Shown piece after piece: positions 8,574-16,073 of a stretch of DNA of 64,000 nucleotides (its first letter is position 1; every line of letters begins with the position of its first letter). The translations under genes were made by a program, and so were the position numbers. Source of the stretch: Palsa-504 sp963744575 (GTDB taxonomy: Bacteria; Actinomycetota; Actinomycetes; Streptosporangiales; Streptosporangiaceae); contig CAVUUF010000016.1 in NCBI GenBank assembly GCA_963744575.1, forward strand, positions 620,001 to 684,000, written 5' to 3'. The notes below the pieces were generated by a model, which saw nothing but the letters and a program-made list of their open reading frames with translations, was not told the DNA's origin and did no database searches.

Positions 8574-8591
8574 TGCACACTCTATTGTGCA
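8574..8591. terminator. Short inverted repeat between convergent genes
   Basis: TGCACA and TGTGCA face each other across six bases (8580-8585) in the 149-bp gap between the stops of the amidohydrolase and the ketoglutarate-semialdehyde dehydrogenase genes. The six-pair stem is weak and has no T tract, so a termination role is only suggested by its position; a protein-binding half-site pair is the alternative. Confidence 0.3.
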
Positions 8592-8663
8592 CGGTGTAAC
8601 AACCACGACAGATCTCGGCACCGGATAGCGAAGACTTCTGAGCGGACTGTAAATCCTTCGTGA

Positions 8664-10148
8664 TCATGTGCGCGCCGGGCTGGAGGGCGGGGCGGCGCGG
8701 AGCTCCGCCGGCAGGAGTTCCGCGGGGACGTCCTGGTAGGCGACGGGAACCAGCCAGCGGCGGATCGCGGCCGTGCCCACCGAGGTGGTCCCGGGTACCG
8801 TGGTCGCGGGCCACGGACCGCCGTGGTGCTGCCCGGCGACCACGGCGACGCCGGTGGGCCAGCCGTTGCAGACCACCCGGCCCGTGATGCGCTCGAGCAC
8901 CGCGATGACGGGGCGGGCCAGCTCGAGGTCCTCGGCCGAGCTGGTATCGAGGTGCACGGTCCCGGCCAGGTTCCCCGCCAGCGTGGCGAGGACCGGCAGC
9001 AGGTCCTCCGCCGACGGGTACGTGATCACCAGCCCGGCCGGGCCGAACCGCTCGCGGGCCAGGACCGCCGCGTCGGCGCCGAACTCCTTCAGCGCGACCT
9101 GGAAGACCCGCGGCGTGGCGCCCCACGGGCCCGCGCCCGGGCGGCCGGCGGCCAGTTCGGTGACACCGGGGTGCTCCGCGGCTTCTTCCACCGCGTCCTG
9201 GTAGTTGGCGAAGATCCGGCCGGTCAGCATCGGCCCGCCGGCCGAGGCACCGACCGCCTCGGCGATCGCGGACAGCAGGCCCACGTCCTCGGGCACGAAC
9301 AGCAGTCCGGGGTTGGTGCAGAACTGGCCGGTGCCGAGCGTGAGCGATCCGGCGTACCCGGTGGCGACCGCGGCCGGGCGGGAGAACGCCGCGCCGGGCA
9401 GCACCACCGATGGGTTGACCGAACCGAGCTCGCCGTAGAAGGGGATGGGGACCGGCCTGCCGGCGGCGACCTCGGCCAGCGCCAGGCCGCCGCCAGTGGA
9501 CCCGGTGAACCCGGCCGCGGCCACGAACGGGTGGCGGAGCAGCCTCAGCCCGGCTTCGACCCCGTGGACCAGGCCGAACGTGCCGGCGGGAGCCCCGGCG
9601 GAGGCCAGCGCCCCGGCGACGATCTCGGCCGTCACGTCGGAGGTGACCGGGTGCCCCTCGTGCGCCTTCACCACTACCGGGCAGCCCGCGGCGAGGGCCG
9701 AGGCGGTGTCGCCGCCGGCCACAGAGAACGCGAACGGGAAGTTCGACGCCGCGAACACGGCCACCGGGCCGACCGGCCGGTCGATCCGGCGCAGGTCCGG
9801 CACCACCCCCTGGGCCGGGGTGACGACCGCGTCGGTGTATCCGCCGTCCCGCAGCACGGCCGCGAACAGCCGCAGCTGGCCGGTGGTCCTGGCCACCTCG
9901 CCGGTGAGCCGCTCGCCGCCCAGCGCCGTCTCGGTATCGGCGATCGCCGCGAGCTCGCCCGCACGTGCGTCGAGCGCGTCGGCCACCGCCTCGAGCGCCT
10001 CCGCCCGGCGACCGGACGCGGGCCCGGAGCCCCACGCCGGAAACGCGGCCGCCGCGGCCGCCACGATCGCGTCGACCTCGGCGTCGGTGGTCTCCGGCAC
10101 CGGCTCGCCGGCCGGCTCGCCGGTCCGCGGATCAAACCCCTGAATCAT
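8664..10148 (-). CDS. Alpha-ketoglutarate semialdehyde dehydrogenase (NADP+-type)
   Basis: A 494-residue aldehyde dehydrogenase of the KGSADH branch, oxidising 2,5-dioxopentanoate to 2-oxoglutarate. Diagnostic blocks are the GPVAVFAASNFPFAFSVAGG stretch near residue 130, VVKAHEGHPVTSD, the FTGSTGGG turn, and the active-site cysteine in TLGTGQFCTNPG near residue 277. It is the last gene of a minus-strand operon behind an IlvD/Edd-type sugar-acid dehydratase and a DapA-type gene, the usual set for non-phosphorylative breakdown of L-arabinose, D-xylose or glucarate. ATG 10148 has GGAGGA upstream. The gene looks intact, although its upstream supplier (dapA-like) is broken. Confidence 0.9.
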   Translation of the reverse strand: MIQGFDPRTGEPAGEPVPETTDAEVDAIVAAAAAAFPAWGSGPASGRRAEALEAVADALDARAGELAAIADTETALGGERLTGEVARTTGQLRLFAAVLRDGGYTDAVVTPAQGVVPDLRRIDRPVGPVAVFAASNFPFAFSVAGGDTASALAAGCPVVVKAHEGHPVTSDVTAEIVAGALASAGAPAGTFGLVHGVEAGLRLLRHPFVAAAGFTGSTGGGLALAEVAAGRPVPIPFYGELGSVNPSVVLPGAAFSRPAAVATGYAGSLTLGTGQFCTNPGLLFVPEDVGLLSAIAEAVGASAGGPMLTGRIFANYQDAVEEAAEHPGVTELAAGRPGAGPWGATPRVFQVALKEFGADAAVLARERFGPAGLVITYPSAEDLLPVLATLAGNLAGTVHLDTSSAEDLELARPVIAVLERITGRVVCNGWPTGVAVVAGQHHGGPWPATTVPGTTSVGTAAIRRWLVPVAYQDVPAELLPAELRAAPPSSPART

Positions 10149-10171
10149 CAGCGTGTCCTCCCGGGGCCAGG

Positions 10172-11932
10172 TTACTTCGGATCAGGCTCGGGGTTGCGGC
10201 CGCGCCGGGCCAGGAAGCCGAAGTCGCAGCCCTCGTTGGCCTGGGTGATGTGCTCGCTGTACAGGGCGCCGTAGCCGCGCTCGAACTTCGGCCGGGGAGG
10301 CTGCCAGCTCTGGCGACGCTCGAGCAGCACCCGTTCGGGAATATCCAAGGACAGCAACCGGGCACCGACGTCGAGGGTGATCAGGTCCCCCGGCTGGACC
10401 AGAGCCAGCGGACCGCCGACGAACGACTCCGGGGCCACGTGCAGCACGCAGGCGCCGTAGCTGGTACCGCTCATCCGCGCGTCGGAGATCCGCACCATGT
10501 CCCGGACGCCCCGGGCCAGCAGGTAGCCCGGAATGGGCAGCATGCCGTACTCCGGCATGCCGGGACCGCCCTTGGGGCCCGCGCTGCGCAGCACCAGGAC
10601 CGAATCAGGCGTGATGCCCAGTGCCGGGTCGTTGATCCGTGCCTGCAGGTCTGCGTAGTCGTCGAAGACGACCGCGGGGCCGGTGTGCTTGAGCAGCCGC
10701 GGCTCGGCCGCGATGTGCTTGATGACCGCGCCGTCGGGGGCCAGGTTGCCGCGCAGCACCGCCACCCCGCCCTCGGCGGCCAGCGCGGTGTCGGGTGTGC
10801 GGATGACGTCACCATTGTGGACGGGTACCCCGGAGATTTTTTCACCGAACGGGCGGCCGGTTACGGTCATCCGGTCCGGGTGCAGCGCTCCGGGGACGGT
10901 CGCCAGCTGGCCGAGCAGCGCGGGCAGGCCGCCAGCGAAGTAGAAGTCCTCCATCAGGTACTTCCCGCTCGGCCGGACGTTCGCCAGCCACGGCACGCGG
11001 CGCGAGATCGCGTCGAAGTCGTCCAGCGTCAGGTCCACCGCGGCGCGGCCGGCCATCGCGATCAGGTGGATGAGCGCGTTGGTGGAGCCGCCGAGCGCGA
11101 GCACGGTGGCCACCGCGTCCTCGAACGCCTCGCGGCTGAGGATCTTGTCCGGGGTGAGGTCCTCCCAGACCATGCCGACGATGCGCCGGCCGCTGGCCGC
11201 GGCCATCCGGTAGTGCGCCGAATCGACCGCGGGGATCGAGGCCATCCCGGGCAGCGTCATGCCGAGGGCTTCGGCGGCGGAGGTCATCGTCGAGGCGGTC
11301 CCCATGGTCATGCAGTGGCCCGGTGACCGGGCGATGCCGCACTCGAGTTCGGCCAGTTCGCAGTCGCCGATCAGGCCGGCCCGCGCGTCGTCCCAGAACT
11401 TCCACATGTCGGTGCCGCTGCCCAGCGGCTGGCCGCGGAAGTTGCCGCGCAGCATCGGGCCCGCGGTCACGTAGATAGCCGGGATGCCGGCGCTGGCCGC
11501 GCCCATCAGCAGCGCGGGCGTGGTCTTGTCGCAGCCGCCCATCAGCACCGCGCCGTCGGCCGGGTAGGAGCGGAGCAGTTCCTCGGTCTCCATGGCCAGC
11601 AGGTTGCGGTACATCATCGGGGTCGGCTTCTGGAACGTCTCGCTGAGCGTGGCCACCGGCATCTCGACCGGGAAGCCGCCGGCTTCCAGCACGCCGCGCT
11701 TGACCTGTTCGGCCCGCTGGCGCAGGTGCATGTGGCAGGGGTTGATGTCAGACCAGGTATTCAGGATGACGATGAGCGGCTTGCCCAGGTGCTCCTCGGC
11801 ATCCACGCCGAGCTGGCGCATCCTGGACCGGTGGCTGAACGCCCGGAGCCCGGCGGTGCGGTCGCCGCCGAACCACCGGAAGCTGCGGAGTTCCTCGGGC
11901 TGCTTCTCTGGCTGCTTCTCTGGCTGCTTCAC
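10172..11932 (-). CDS. IlvD/Edd-family sugar-acid dehydratase
   Basis: A 586-residue IlvD/Edd protein with conserved cluster cysteines: NTWSDINPCHMHLR near residue 65, MGGCDKTTPA, and RSPGHCMTMGTAST. The C-terminal part has SDARMSGTSYGACVLHVAPE, the catalytic-serine region. Together with the downstream KGSADH it most resembles L-arabonate/D-xylonate or related aldonate dehydratases rather than the branched-chain amino acid enzyme. The GTG start at 11932 overlaps the dapA-like stop by 4 bp (GTGA). Its first residues are a KQPE tandem repeat made by a 12-bp DNA repeat, a variable N-terminal tail that precedes the conserved LRSFRWFGGD. Confidence 0.88.
   Translation of the reverse strand: MKQPEKQPEKQPEELRSFRWFGGDRTAGLRAFSHRSRMRQLGVDAEEHLGKPLIVILNTWSDINPCHMHLRQRAEQVKRGVLEAGGFPVEMPVATLSETFQKPTPMMYRNLLAMETEELLRSYPADGAVLMGGCDKTTPALLMGAASAGIPAIYVTAGPMLRGNFRGQPLGSGTDMWKFWDDARAGLIGDCELAELECGIARSPGHCMTMGTASTMTSAAEALGMTLPGMASIPAVDSAHYRMAAASGRRIVGMVWEDLTPDKILSREAFEDAVATVLALGGSTNALIHLIAMAGRAAVDLTLDDFDAISRRVPWLANVRPSGKYLMEDFYFAGGLPALLGQLATVPGALHPDRMTVTGRPFGEKISGVPVHNGDVIRTPDTALAAEGGVAVLRGNLAPDGAVIKHIAAEPRLLKHTGPAVVFDDYADLQARINDPALGITPDSVLVLRSAGPKGGPGMPEYGMLPIPGYLLARGVRDMVRISDARMSGTSYGACVLHVAPESFVGGPLALVQPGDLITLDVGARLLSLDIPERVLLERRQSWQPPRPKFERGYGALYSEHITQANEGCDFGFLARRGRNPEPDPK
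11898..11930. repeat. 12-bp tandem repeat at the dehydratase N-terminus
   Basis: The unit GGCTGCTTCTCT occurs twice (11898-11909 and 11910-11921) with a partial third copy to 11930. On the minus strand it encodes KQPE repeats directly after the GTG start. The period keeps the frame, so copy-number change would only alter tail length. Confidence 0.8.
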
Positions 11933-12338
11933 GTCAGCCCCCAGCCGGCCAGGATGCCGGAGATCTCGTTTTTGATGTTGTCGGGCAGGGGACGGCTCGG
12001 CGGGCGGACGTCGGCCCGGCACAGGCCCAGCTGAGCCAGGGCCTCCTCGACCACGCTCACGTTGTCGGCGCTCGCGTCGGCGCCACGCAGCTCCTCGAAC
12101 CGGCGGCCGCCGCGGTCTCGATCGCCTGCCTGGCCTCGGCGCGGCTGAGCGCGTAGAACTCGCCGGTGTTGCCGTTCGGGGTGATGACCGTGATCCCGCC
12201 GTCGATCAGGCGCCGGGTCAGCGCGGCGTAGGTGTCCCAGTCGGGGCGGCCGTCGGCGTGGAACGGGACGACGGGGACGACGACCGCGGTGGCGAGTGTG
12301 CTCCGCAGCGTGTCCGCCACGGCCGGGCTGAAGCTCAT
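11929..12338 (-). pseudogene. DapA-family dehydratase/aldolase with the middle deleted
   Basis: Two ends of a dihydrodipicolinate synthase-family gene remain. The 5' part, from ATG 12338, encodes about 82 residues: VVVPVVPFHADGRPDWDTY, then LIDGGITVITPNGNTGEFYA, the pyruvate-type barrel entrance. The 3' part, in another frame and ending at 11929, encodes SVVEEALAQLGLCRADVRPP and NEISGILAGWGL, the usual C-terminus. About 170 central residues, including the Schiff-base lysine region, are missing, and total coding length is about 136 codons against about 300 for the family. Operon overlaps are kept at both ends (ATGA with gntR, GTGA with the dehydratase), so the deletion is strictly internal. 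Confidence 0.85.
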
Positions 12339-13105
12339 CTGCTCTGATTCTCCTGTGCTTGTCGCTGTGCCTGTCCCGGTTCCGGTTCCGGTTCCGGTTC
12401 CGGGAAGTTTCGTTGGACGAAGGACCTGATGTGCGCGCTGACCAGGGCTGTCTGGTCGCGCAGGTCATCGAGCATCCTGACTAGCAGCGGGTTGCCGCAG
12501 CCCGCGTAGAGCTCGCGGTGGAAGTCGCGGTTGGCCAGGCTACGTTCGGCCTGGTCGGCGGCTTGGTCGGCCCGGGCTAGCGCCTGGCGGGCGGCCTGCC
12601 AGTCATGCCCCCTGATGACCACGCGGGCCAGCGCCTCCGGCTCGAGCAGCAGCCGGGCGTCGTACACGTGCCTGGCCTGCTCGTCGTCGACGACGCGGAC
12701 GGCCGCGCCCTTGTACGGGTTCATGGTGACCAGGCCGGCGCCGGCCAGCGTCTTGAGCGCCTCGCGCACCGGGGTCTTGGACACGCCCAGTACTTCGGCC
12801 AGGTCGGTCTCGACCAGGGCCTGCCCGGGCTTGAGCTCACCGGTCAGGATCGCGTGCTTGATCGCTTCGAGCACCGCGACCGTACGGGACGGAAGCGCGC
12901 CCGCCGCCTCGGTCAGGAACGCCGGGGCGGGCAGTGCGGCTCCTGTGGCCGCCTTCGCGGCTCCGGCCGCCTGTGTGGAGCTGGCCGCCTTCGCGGCTCC
13001 GGCCGCCTGTGTGGAGCTGGCCGCCTTCGCGGCGGAAGCAGCGAACGCTGCCCTCGCGTCGGACCAGGGAGCGGAGGCATTCGGAATAGACATTATGTAT
13101 GGCAT
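12335..13105 (-). CDS. GntR-family (FadR/FCD) regulator with a shortened C-terminal domain
   Basis: First gene of the sugar-acid operon. After a low-complexity Ala-rich N-terminus, the winged helix is clear (TVAVLEAIKHAILTGELKPG, then EVLGVSKTPVREALKTLAGA), followed by an FCD effector domain with the DFHRELYAGCGNPLLVRML metal/ligand block. The FCD then jumps from LVSAHI to RSFVQRNFPE, missing the usual EH..IL..I..GD helix, so about 40 residues and one metal-site histidine appear lost; effector sensing may be altered. The tail is an EP repeat. ATG 13105 or 13093 could start translation. The stop overlaps the dapA-like start by 4 bp. Confidence 0.8.
   Translation of the reverse strand: MPYIMSIPNASAPWSDARAAFAASAAKAASSTQAAGAAKAASSTQAAGAAKAATGAALPAPAFLTEAAGALPSRTVAVLEAIKHAILTGELKPGQALVETDLAEVLGVSKTPVREALKTLAGAGLVTMNPYKGAAVRVVDDEQARHVYDARLLLEPEALARVVIRGHDWQAARQALARADQAADQAERSLANRDFHRELYAGCGNPLLVRMLDDLRDQTALVSAHIRSFVQRNFPEPEPEPEPGQAQRQAQENQSR
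12378..12401. repeat. GGTTCC hexanucleotide repeat
   Basis: Four head-to-tail GGTTCC units, encoding Glu-Pro repeats in the C-terminal tail of the GntR-family regulator on the minus strand. Confidence 0.85.
12947..13032. repeat. 36-bp minisatellite in the GntR N-terminus
   Basis: Two exact 36-bp units (12947-12982, 12983-13018) and a 14-bp partial third. Each encodes the 12-residue block AAKAASSTQAAG in the linker before the DNA-binding domain. The unit length preserves frame. Confidence 0.9.
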
Positions 13106-13253
13106 CTCATATACGGCCGAGCTTTGCCGAGAGTAAGCCGAGCGCCGCGTGGGTGTCAATCGAGCAAGCCACCTCCGCTGATCACATAGGGGGGTTCGCG
13201 ACTGCTCGGCGTGTCGTGAGCATCTGTGAGCGAATGTATGTTTGCATAAGCCT

Positions 13254-13564
13254 GTGAAGCTGGCCGAGTGGGCGCGGATGAGCGGTGTTCATCCGCAGAC
13301 GGCCCACCGGTGGTTCCGCCAGGACCGGATGCCGGTGCCTGCGCGCCGCCTGGCATCGGGCACGATCTGGGTTGACGCCGCGCCGGCCGGTGAGTCCGGC
13401 CGGGTAGTTGTGTACGCGCGGGTGTCCTCGCATGATCAACGGCCGGTCTGGACCGGCAGGTGGCGAGGGTGACCGAGTGGGCTACGGGCAGCGGCCACCA
13501 GGTGAGCCAGGTCGCGTGCGAGGTCGGCTCCGGTATGAACGGCAGCCGGCCGAAGCTTCGCCGG
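13254..13564 (+). pseudogene. IS607-type serine recombinase (TnpA), broken fragment
   Basis: The first 60 or so codons match the IS607 TnpA N-terminus: a MerR-like HTH (VKLAEWARMSGVHPQTAHRW, RQDRMPVPARRL) and then the resolvase catalytic block VVVYARVSSHDQR with the nucleophile serine. At about 13440 the frame shifts; the adjacent frame carries the continuation VARVTEWATGSGHQVSQV and EVGSGMNGSRPKLRR. Similarity stops at about 13564 in the middle of the resolvase domain, and the next codons belong to an AlkA-like gene. Intact proteins are about 190-220 residues. No tnpB partner is visible here. Start is GTG 13254 (an in-frame TTG lies at 13242). Confidence 0.82.
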
Positions 13565-13573
13565 ATGCCGCAC

Positions 13574-13840
13574 GAGGAGGCCATGGCGGACCTGAAGAGA
13601 CTGCCCGGTATCGGCGACTTCTCCGCCGGGCTGACCCTGCTGCGCGGCGCCGGCGATCCCGACGCCGTGGCCCACCAGGAGCCGCGGATAGGCCGCGCGG
13701 TGGCGCTGGCCTACGGGCTGCCCGCCCCAGCCACGCCCGAACAGGTCCTCCAGATCAGCGAAAACTGGCGCCCCTACCGGACCTGGGTCACGCTGTTGCT
13801 GCGGACTCAGTTGGAGGACGAGACCGGCGAGATCACCGGG
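13574..13840 (+). pseudogene. DNA-3-methyladenine glycosylase II (AlkA-like), C-terminal fragment
   Basis: About 89 codons match the HhH-GPD base-excision glycosylase family: the helix-hairpin-helix LKRLPGIGDFSAGLTLLRGA, then EPRIGRAVALAYGL and the C-terminal ENWRPYRTWVTLLLRTQLED block. The N-terminal half of the enzyme is missing; its place is taken by the IS607 recombinase fragment in the same frame. The frame runs on to 14041 with sequence unlike the family. Most likely an AlkA-like gene cut by insertion and later deletion; no sign of a usable start. Confidence 0.8.
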
Positions 13841-14058
13841 GCACGCCGGGACGCGTTAAGCTGGGCCCAGCACGTGGTTGCGTCTAGGGTTCCGCCGGCC
13901 GTCCGTCAGGCGACAACGACAATCAGGACGGCCGGGGCTGGACCGAGCGACGCCGCGACCCGGGCGCCCAGGCAAGCATGCACTCGCCGGGCACCGAGCG
14001 CCAGCGAATACGCACTCGCCGGGCACCCGGGGAACACCTGACGGGATAGAAGCCCTGA

Positions 14059-14088
14059 GGGCTCCTGTTTAGCCTGCCTGAGGAGCCC
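14059..14088 (+). promoter_or_regulatory. Hairpin covering the ribosome binding site of the EamA gene
   Basis: GGGCTCCT (14059-14066) is perfectly complementary to AGGAGCCC (14081-14088) across a 14-base spacer. The right arm contains the AGGAG Shine-Dalgarno of the TTG-started gene at 14091, so the fold would hide the ribosome binding site. It could be a translation control element or a terminator of the broken upstream locus reused by chance. Confidence 0.45.
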
Positions 14089-14090
14089 CG

Positions 14091-14942
14091 TTGGACCCGT
14101 CGACCACCCTCTCACTGACCGTCATCCTCGCGGTCCTCACCGCCGCGGTGACGCACGCGGCCTGGAACGCCATCGCGCACGGCATCAAGGACCAGACGCT
14201 CGCCTTCGCGCTGATCGGGGTGGGCGGCATCGCGGCCGGGATCCCGCTCATCATCGTGGCGGCCACGCCCCGGCCAGACTGCTGGCCGTACCTGCTCGGG
14301 TCGGTGGCGATTCACGTCTTCTACAACCTGCTGCTGATGCAGTGCTACCGGCTGGGCGAATTCAGCCAGGTCTATCCCCTGGCCCGGGGGACGTCTCCGC
14401 TGGTGGTGACGATCCTAGCGGCGATCTTCGTGCACGAGCACGTGGCCCTGCCGCAGATCGGCGGGGTGCTCGTGGTCTCGGCCGGGCTCGCGGTCCTGGT
14501 CCTCGCGGGCCGGCGCCCTGGGCGGGCGGCCTTCGCGGCCGCGATCGGCACCGGGCTGACCATCGCCGCCTATACCACGGTGGACGGCGTGGGCGTGCGG
14601 CTGTCGGCCAGCCCGGTCGGCTACATCGGCTGGCTGATGGTGCTCGAGAGCCTGTGCGTCCCGATGTTCGCCCTGGCCCGGCGGCGCGACGTGGTGCTGA
14701 AGCAGCGACCGCGGATCCTGCTGGCCGGGCTGGCCGCCGGGGCGCTGAGCGTGCTCGCCTACGGCTTGGTGCTCTGGGCGCAAACCCGGGGCGCGCTGGC
14801 GCCGATCGCCGCGCTGCGCGAGACGAGCGTGATCTTCGGCGCGATCATCGGCACGCTTGTTTTCCGCGAGCCGTTCGGCCGCACCCGTATTGTCGCGACC
14901 GTGCTGGTCGCCGCGGGCATCGTGCTGCTTAACGTCGGCTAG
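14091..14942 (+). CDS. EamA/DMT-family transporter
   Basis: A 283-residue membrane protein with about ten hydrophobic segments and two EamA repeats; typical blocks are LTAAVTHAAWNAIAHG near the N-terminus, QVYPLARGTSPLVV at the end of repeat one and LRETSVIFGAIIGTLVFRE near the C-terminus. The family exports or exchanges small metabolites, often amino acids, at the cytoplasmic membrane; the substrate is not readable. The TTG start is supported by AGGAG five bases upstream and by similarity starting there. It stands alone between the broken IS607/AlkA locus and a 456-bp gap. Confidence 0.85.
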   Translation: MDPSTTLSLTVILAVLTAAVTHAAWNAIAHGIKDQTLAFALIGVGGIAAGIPLIIVAATPRPDCWPYLLGSVAIHVFYNLLLMQCYRLGEFSQVYPLARGTSPLVVTILAAIFVHEHVALPQIGGVLVVSAGLAVLVLAGRRPGRAAFAAAIGTGLTIAAYTTVDGVGVRLSASPVGYIGWLMVLESLCVPMFALARRRDVVLKQRPRILLAGLAAGALSVLAYGLVLWAQTRGALAPIAALRETSVIFGAIIGTLVFREPFGRTRIVATVLVAAGIVLLNVG

Positions 14943-15398
14943 CGGCAGCCAGAAGAATCCTGCGAGGCCAGGAAGCGGCCGGTGTTGCGATGAGCCGGGC
15001 GCCAAGGCGTAATCCGGATAGTACGGGTCTGGATAATCCGGATCTGGAGAGCGGGGAGCGGGGCGGGCCGCCGTCGTCGTCGTTCGGTATAGATCCGAGC
15101 TCACATGATCACCGGCGGGAGGTCGGGAGCCTGGCCCGGAACATGGAGGTGCCCGGCGGCGCAGGGTTCCGCCGGGCACCGGGCCGAGGGCCTGATCGGC
15201 CTGTTCCTACCCAGGGAAACGGCTCGAATGCGGATCTGGATCGAAGAAGAATGCCTCGCGTAAGCATTTCGTCACAATTTGATATCACCAGGCACACGCA
15301 TCACCCGGATAAAAGACATTGGACCGAACGGGCGGGGCTGCCCCGCCCCGGCGCCCGCTCGTGCCGGTCGTATGATCCACGCAAGGAGGCCGGCCGCG
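14943..15398. other. 456-bp gap without a gene
   Basis: No convincing reading frame on either strand. It holds a direct repeat of TAATCCGGAT at 15010-15019 and 15034-15043, further GGATCTGG-like repeats to about 15240, a relatively AT-rich stretch at 15255-15320, and the CCGAACGGGC-type hairpin at 15324-15349 just before the SRPBCC gene. The ribosome binding site AAGGAGG near 15384 belongs to that gene. Confidence 0.6.
15324..15349. repeat. CCGAACGGGC-type intergenic hairpin, copy 1
   Basis: CCGAACGGGCGGGG, then CTG, then CCCCGCC: a perfect 7-bp GC stem. The same leader and stem recur at 42891 and 55491, and more weakly at 37324. It lies upstream of the SRPBCC start, so here it is not an obvious terminator for a complete gene. 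Confidence 0.6.
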
Positions 15399-15845
15399 AT
15401 GGCTTATCGGATATCCACGACGATCGAGATCGCCGCCACACCGGAGCAGGTGTGGGCGGTACTGGCCAACCTGGCCAGCTATCCGCAGTGGCACCCGGCG
15501 TTCCAGGCGGTGACCGGGCAACTTGCCGCCGGGAGCAAGCTCACTATCACGACCACCCAGCCCAGGACCGGCCGTCCCATGACCGCCAGGGTCAAGGTGC
15601 TGACCGCTGAGCCGGGCACTGAACTGCGCTGGGTATCGAGGCTGCTCGGCGTGCCGATAAGCGACCGCAGATTCCTCCTGAGCCCAGTCGGCGGTGGCAC
15701 TTCGCTGGTCCAGGAGGGGATCTACCGGGGACTTGGCGGCCGCAGCCGCGGCGGCGGCACGTTCAAGGTCATCAGCCGCATCCAGGACACCTTCGTGGCG
15801 ATCAACGAGGCCATCAAGCGGCAGGCCGAGAGCCGCCCGGACTAA
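15399..15845 (+). CDS. SRPBCC-family (polyketide cyclase/START-like) protein
   Basis: A 148-residue SRPBCC-fold protein. The start MAYRISTTIEIAATPEQVWAV is the standard first strand and helix, and LASYPQWHPAFQAVTG follows; later LRWVSRLLGVPISDRRFLL and the C-terminal helix complete the helix-grip fold. Such proteins bind hydrophobic ligands or act as cyclase/dehydratase-like enzymes; the ligand is unknown. ATG 15399 has AAGGAGG ten bases upstream. It is followed after 13 bp by the nitrilase remnant on the same strand. Confidence 0.85.
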   Translation: MAYRISTTIEIAATPEQVWAVLANLASYPQWHPAFQAVTGQLAAGSKLTITTTQPRTGRPMTARVKVLTAEPGTELRWVSRLLGVPISDRRFLLSPVGGGTSLVQEGIYRGLGGRSRGGGTFKVISRIQDTFVAINEAIKRQAESRPD

Positions 15846-15858
15846 CCGAAGGGACGTC

Positions 15859-16040
15859 ATGATCGAGCCCTACCAGGCCATCGGCCTGGTGCCGACCATG
15901 CGGGGCATCCGCCACCGTGACGAGATCCGCGTCAACACCGGGCCCCGTACACGCACGGCGAGTACCGGCAGGAGGTCATCGACCGGCAGATCGAGCTCAT
16001 GCACGAGCGGGACGTCTGGCGCCGCCCGGACAAGGGCTGA
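15859..16040 (+). pseudogene. Nitrilase/beta-ureidopropionase-like gene with the middle deleted
   Basis: The 5' end (ATG 15859, SD GAAGGGA) encodes IEPYQAIGLVPTMRGIRHRD, the N-terminus of a group of actinobacterial carbon-nitrogen hydrolases. The 3' end, in another frame and ending with TGA at 16038-16040, encodes PYTHGEYRQEVIDRQIELMH and RRPDKG, the C-terminus of the same family. Some 300 residues with the Glu-Lys-Cys triad are missing, leaving about 60 codons. The identification of both ends rests on recalled family sequences, so the exact subfamily is uncertain. A hairpin terminator follows directly. Confidence 0.65.
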
Positions 16041-16065
16041 GGCCCGGCGGCAGGGCCGCCGGGCC
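16041..16065. terminator. Perfect 11-bp stem hairpin
   Basis: GGCCCGGCGGC (16041-16051) pairs completely with GCCGCCGGGCC (16055-16065) across AGG. It sits directly after the stop of the nitrilase remnant and 8 bp before the convergent aldehyde dehydrogenase stop, so it can serve both strands. No T tract follows, as is common in actinobacteria. Confidence 0.75.
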
Positions 16066-16073
16066 CGGTGAGC

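Noticed and set aside
7498..10035. 845-codon open frame on the minus strand across the amidohydrolase and dehydrogenase genes
   Set aside because: Arg/Gly/Ala-biased shadow with no domain; true genes overlap it with proper codon use.
12378..13032. Short regular repeats considered as a CRISPR array
   Set aside because: Head-to-tail units without spacers, in frame within a coding gene; no cas genes.
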